From JBFHIJ01 sp963678775 (lineage in GTDB: Bacteria > Bacteroidota > Ignavibacteria > Kapaibacteriales > UBA2268), in NCBI GenBank assembly GCA_963678775.2, contig CAXXGR010000007.1:682001-746000 (forward strand): a stretch of 64,000 nt of DNA, read 5' to 3'. How positions within the stretch are numbered: position 1 is the stretch's first letter; each line of letters begins with the position of its first letter. Both the position numbers and the translations under genes were made by a program. Below are positions 62,891-64,000 of the stretch, piece after piece. A model generated the notes under the pieces. That model was not told the DNA's origin. It saw only the letters and a list, made by a program, of their open reading frames with translations, and ran no database searches.

Positions 62891-63123
62891 AGTAATATTC
62901 CTTTGGTATTACATTTGTACTTTTTTTGAATTTAAGTAATTTTCATCATAATACAAAATATTTTATCATTTAACATATCTTACTGTATAACAATGAGATA
63001 GAAATATATATGGTTCGGAATGTAAATTTGTACTTGTAATATTTTCAAATTATTCCATGTTTGTTTTGTAAGTATATTTCTATTATTAAGAATATTCACT
63101 ATTATAATTGAGATACTGTAATA

Positions 63124-64000
63124 TTATTTAGTAGTATATTTTTTAATTTCTGCTATTTCAGACTTAGTATAAAAGCCTAATAATTTTAGTAACACTAAAT
63201 GCAGAATCATCATAGCAAGTTTGAAAGTCAGGTTATATATAAGTTCAGTGAAGCTATTACAGACAAAATCAATAAGTAAAACGATTGAAGTAGAGGCACA
63301 TATTTTGATAATTCTTCCCCATTCATATTCAATTTTATATATACCTTTTTGAAAATAATACAATACACCTGCACTTATTATGTATGCGAATAGAGTGTTG
63401 TAGGCAGCTGCTATATAACCGTAAATTGGAATAAATATTATATTTGATACGATATTAAATGCCGCTGCTATTCCAATGGATATCGGTAAGTATTTAGTCT
63501 TTTTTGTGATGTAAAACGAAGCAGTTAGATTAGTAAATATCCCATTAAAATAGTAAGCAATTAGAATAATCGGTACTATATTTAGAGCTTCCCAATAGTT
63601 AGAATTTATCAATGTTTTATGTGTAGCTATAGGTATTTTGACAATAAAATCAACAAATAGTGTTATAAATAAAAACAGAAATGAGGCTATTAAAGTAAAA
63701 TATGTTAGAACACGAGCAAATAGTTCTTTAGCATTTTTTTCTTTGCGATTATTTAGATAGAACGGCTTCCATGCATATTCAAACATAGATACAAAAAGCA
63801 TCATTGGAATACCCAACTTATAATTGATTGAGTATATACCTGTCTGTTCTGAGCCATTTTGACCTCCTACCAGAAACTTAATTAAAGGTTGATCTGATAT
63901 TTGTAAAACAATAGCAGAAAGACTCGCAGGAATTGTTGGCAATCCAAATATGAGCATTTCTTTGTAGAGTTTAAAATCGTATTTAAAAAGTTTGTTTTTA
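63124..64000 (-). CDS. Oligosaccharide flippase, Wzx/MOP type, N-terminus outside the window
   Basis: The frame stays open to the right edge; before the Met at 63957 it reads KLFKYDFKLYKEMLIFGLP, a cytoplasmic loop of MOP-superfamily polysaccharide transporters, so the gene begins beyond the window. About 290 residues are visible with eight hydrophobic segments, such as LFVSMFEYAWKPFYLNNRKE and PISIGIAAAFNIVSNIIFIPIYGYIAAAYNTL, the latter typical of the family. These proteins move lipid-linked sugar repeat units across the inner membrane for O-antigen, capsule or other surface glycans. The glycan cluster it belongs to must lie outside the window. Confidence 0.85.
   Translation of the reverse strand, partial: KNKLFKYDFKLYKEMLIFGLPTIPASLSAIVLQISDQPLIKFLVGGQNGSEQTGIYSINYKLGIPMMLFVSMFEYAWKPFYLNNRKEKNAKELFARVLTYFTLIASFLFLFITLFVDFIVKIPIATHKTLINSNYWEALNIVPIILIAYYFNGIFTNLTASFYITKKTKYLPISIGIAAAFNIVSNIIFIPIYGYIAAAYNTLFAYIISAGVLYYFQKGIYKIEYEWGRIIKICASTSIVLLIDFVCNSFTELIYNLTFKLAMMILHLVLLKLLGFYTKSEIAEIKKYTTK

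Overview
The window is an AT-rich (about one third G+C by eye), gene-dense bacterial segment. Three things point to the FCB group, and within it to a flagellated Ignavibacteria/Kapabacteria-like lineage rather than ordinary Bacteroidetes: large secreted proteins with type IX (Por) sorting tails, a flagellar flhF-flhG-fliA operon, and promoters with a TAnnTTTG box as in Bacteroidota. The taxon is an inference. I saw no rRNA, tRNA, CRISPR array or prophage.

Left part (1-11 kb): flagellar control genes (fliA partial, an unknown membrane protein, flhG, flhF), fumarase, a small secreted protein, then an isolated complex I piece (nuoG-nuoH-nuoI) and ruvA plus a hisA-like gene. nuoI, nuoG and the hisA-like gene are all broken by single-base insertions, while nuoH and ruvA are intact. 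About twelve insertions, no deletions and no in-frame stops in the corrected frames make local sequence error or very recent decay the two options.

11-24 kb: an apparent operon of four giant secreted proteins. Three are divergent paralogues with sortilin/BNR-type beta-propellers and Ig-like tails; the first in the operon has a lamin-tail domain. 24.6-29 kb: two acyl-phosphate modules side by side, ptb-buk and ackA-pta, each with its own promoter and hairpin terminator, for ATP formation from butyryl- and acetyl-CoA. 29-35 kb: cell wall amidase, then udg-ddl-pfkB-like-secreted protein on the other strand, with a palindrome inside the udg promoter.

35-41 kb: F-type ATP synthase genes (atpZ-like, small membrane protein, atpB, E, F, H, A, then hldD, then atpG). 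The beta and epsilon genes are absent, so they must lie elsewhere. 41-51 kb: gyrA, dprA, polyprenyl synthase, pckA and an AddB-like nuclease. 51.7-56.2 kb: a trimeric [FeFe]-hydrogenase operon (hydB-hydA-hydC) behind a structured leader; HydB has an extra thioredoxin-like [2Fe-2S] domain. An IS1182-type element with an amber mutation follows. 58-61 kb: feoA-feoB-dtxR with a DtxR-like box at the promoter. The window ends with an unknown helical protein and a partial Wzx-type flippase.

Together the genes describe a motile, probably anaerobic fermenter that makes ATP through acetate and butyrate kinases, disposes of electrons as H2, imports ferrous iron and displays large adhesin-like or enzyme-like proteins at its surface.
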